From the NCBI GenBank assembly GCA_039029515.1, contig JBCCFX010000031.1, positions 1 through 25,612 on the forward strand: a DNA stretch of 25,612 nt, read 5' to 3'. Shown in pieces: positions 25,547-25,612 of the stretch. Position 1 is the stretch's first letter. Every line of letters starts with the position of its first letter. A model generated the notes under the pieces. The model searched no databases and was not told the DNA's origin. It saw nothing but the letters and a program-made list of their open reading frames with translations. The translations under genes and the position numbers were made by a program. This DNA is from JBCCFX01 sp039029515. GTDB taxonomy: Bacteria > Planctomycetota > Phycisphaerae > Phycisphaerales > SM1A02.

Positions 25547-25612
25547 CCAGAGTGGGTCGGTCTGAACGTCGGGTCATGCAGGTCTATGTTGGACAGATGT
25601 TGGGTTTTTCGC

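Overview
The window looks like chromosomal DNA from a planctomycete of the class Phycisphaerae. The evidence is the high GC content, secreted proteins ending in the planctomycete-type dockerin-like module (NVDDLIAVINAFG), paired-cysteine repeats of the GACC and DPFCC kinds, an orphan secretin, and short palindromic intergenic repeats resembling those seen in planctomycete genomes. This taxonomic placement is from pattern recognition, not from a database search.

Layout: (1) Positions 1-3005, minus strand: the N-terminal part of 2-oxoglutarate dehydrogenase E1 (sucA, cut by the window edge) and the primosomal helicase priA. (2) 3137-4366, plus: carA, divergent from priA. (3) 4552-10514, plus: a 990-residue secretin with its own terminator, a secreted beta-propeller/dockerin-like/Cys-repeat protein, and a two-gene partner-switching module (STAS antagonist plus RsbW-like kinase). 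(4) 10515-13633: two clusters of palindromic intergenic repeats flank two minus-strand genes, a small HExxH protein and a secreted reprolysin-like metalloprotease with a dockerin-like tail. (5) 13634-16771, minus: a large secreted subtilase with cysteine-rich repeats. (6) 16772-17151: a gene-free stretch with a 78-nt foldable element and a 13-bp hairpin. (7) 17152-25516, minus: rpoC and rpoB, with a foldable three-way junction in the gap between them.

How the genes fit together: core genes (rpoB, rpoC, priA, carA, sucA) alternate with surface and secretion genes. Three exported proteins share two module types (dockerin-like EF-hand pairs and GACC-type cysteine repeats) and lie within 10 kb of an outer-membrane secretin, but nothing in the sequence proves that the secretin exports them. 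Several genes without a Shine-Dalgarno sequence have a -10-like hexamer 6-7 nt before the start codon, which suggests leaderless transcripts. Others (secretin, propeller protein, STAS, subtilase, rpoB) have clear Shine-Dalgarno sites.

The best candidates for something undescribed are the two structured elements around rpoBC, the subtilase with Glu in place of the catalytic Asp, the shared extracellular modules, the composite intergenic repeats, and the TPR/coiled-coil/polyglycine secretin.
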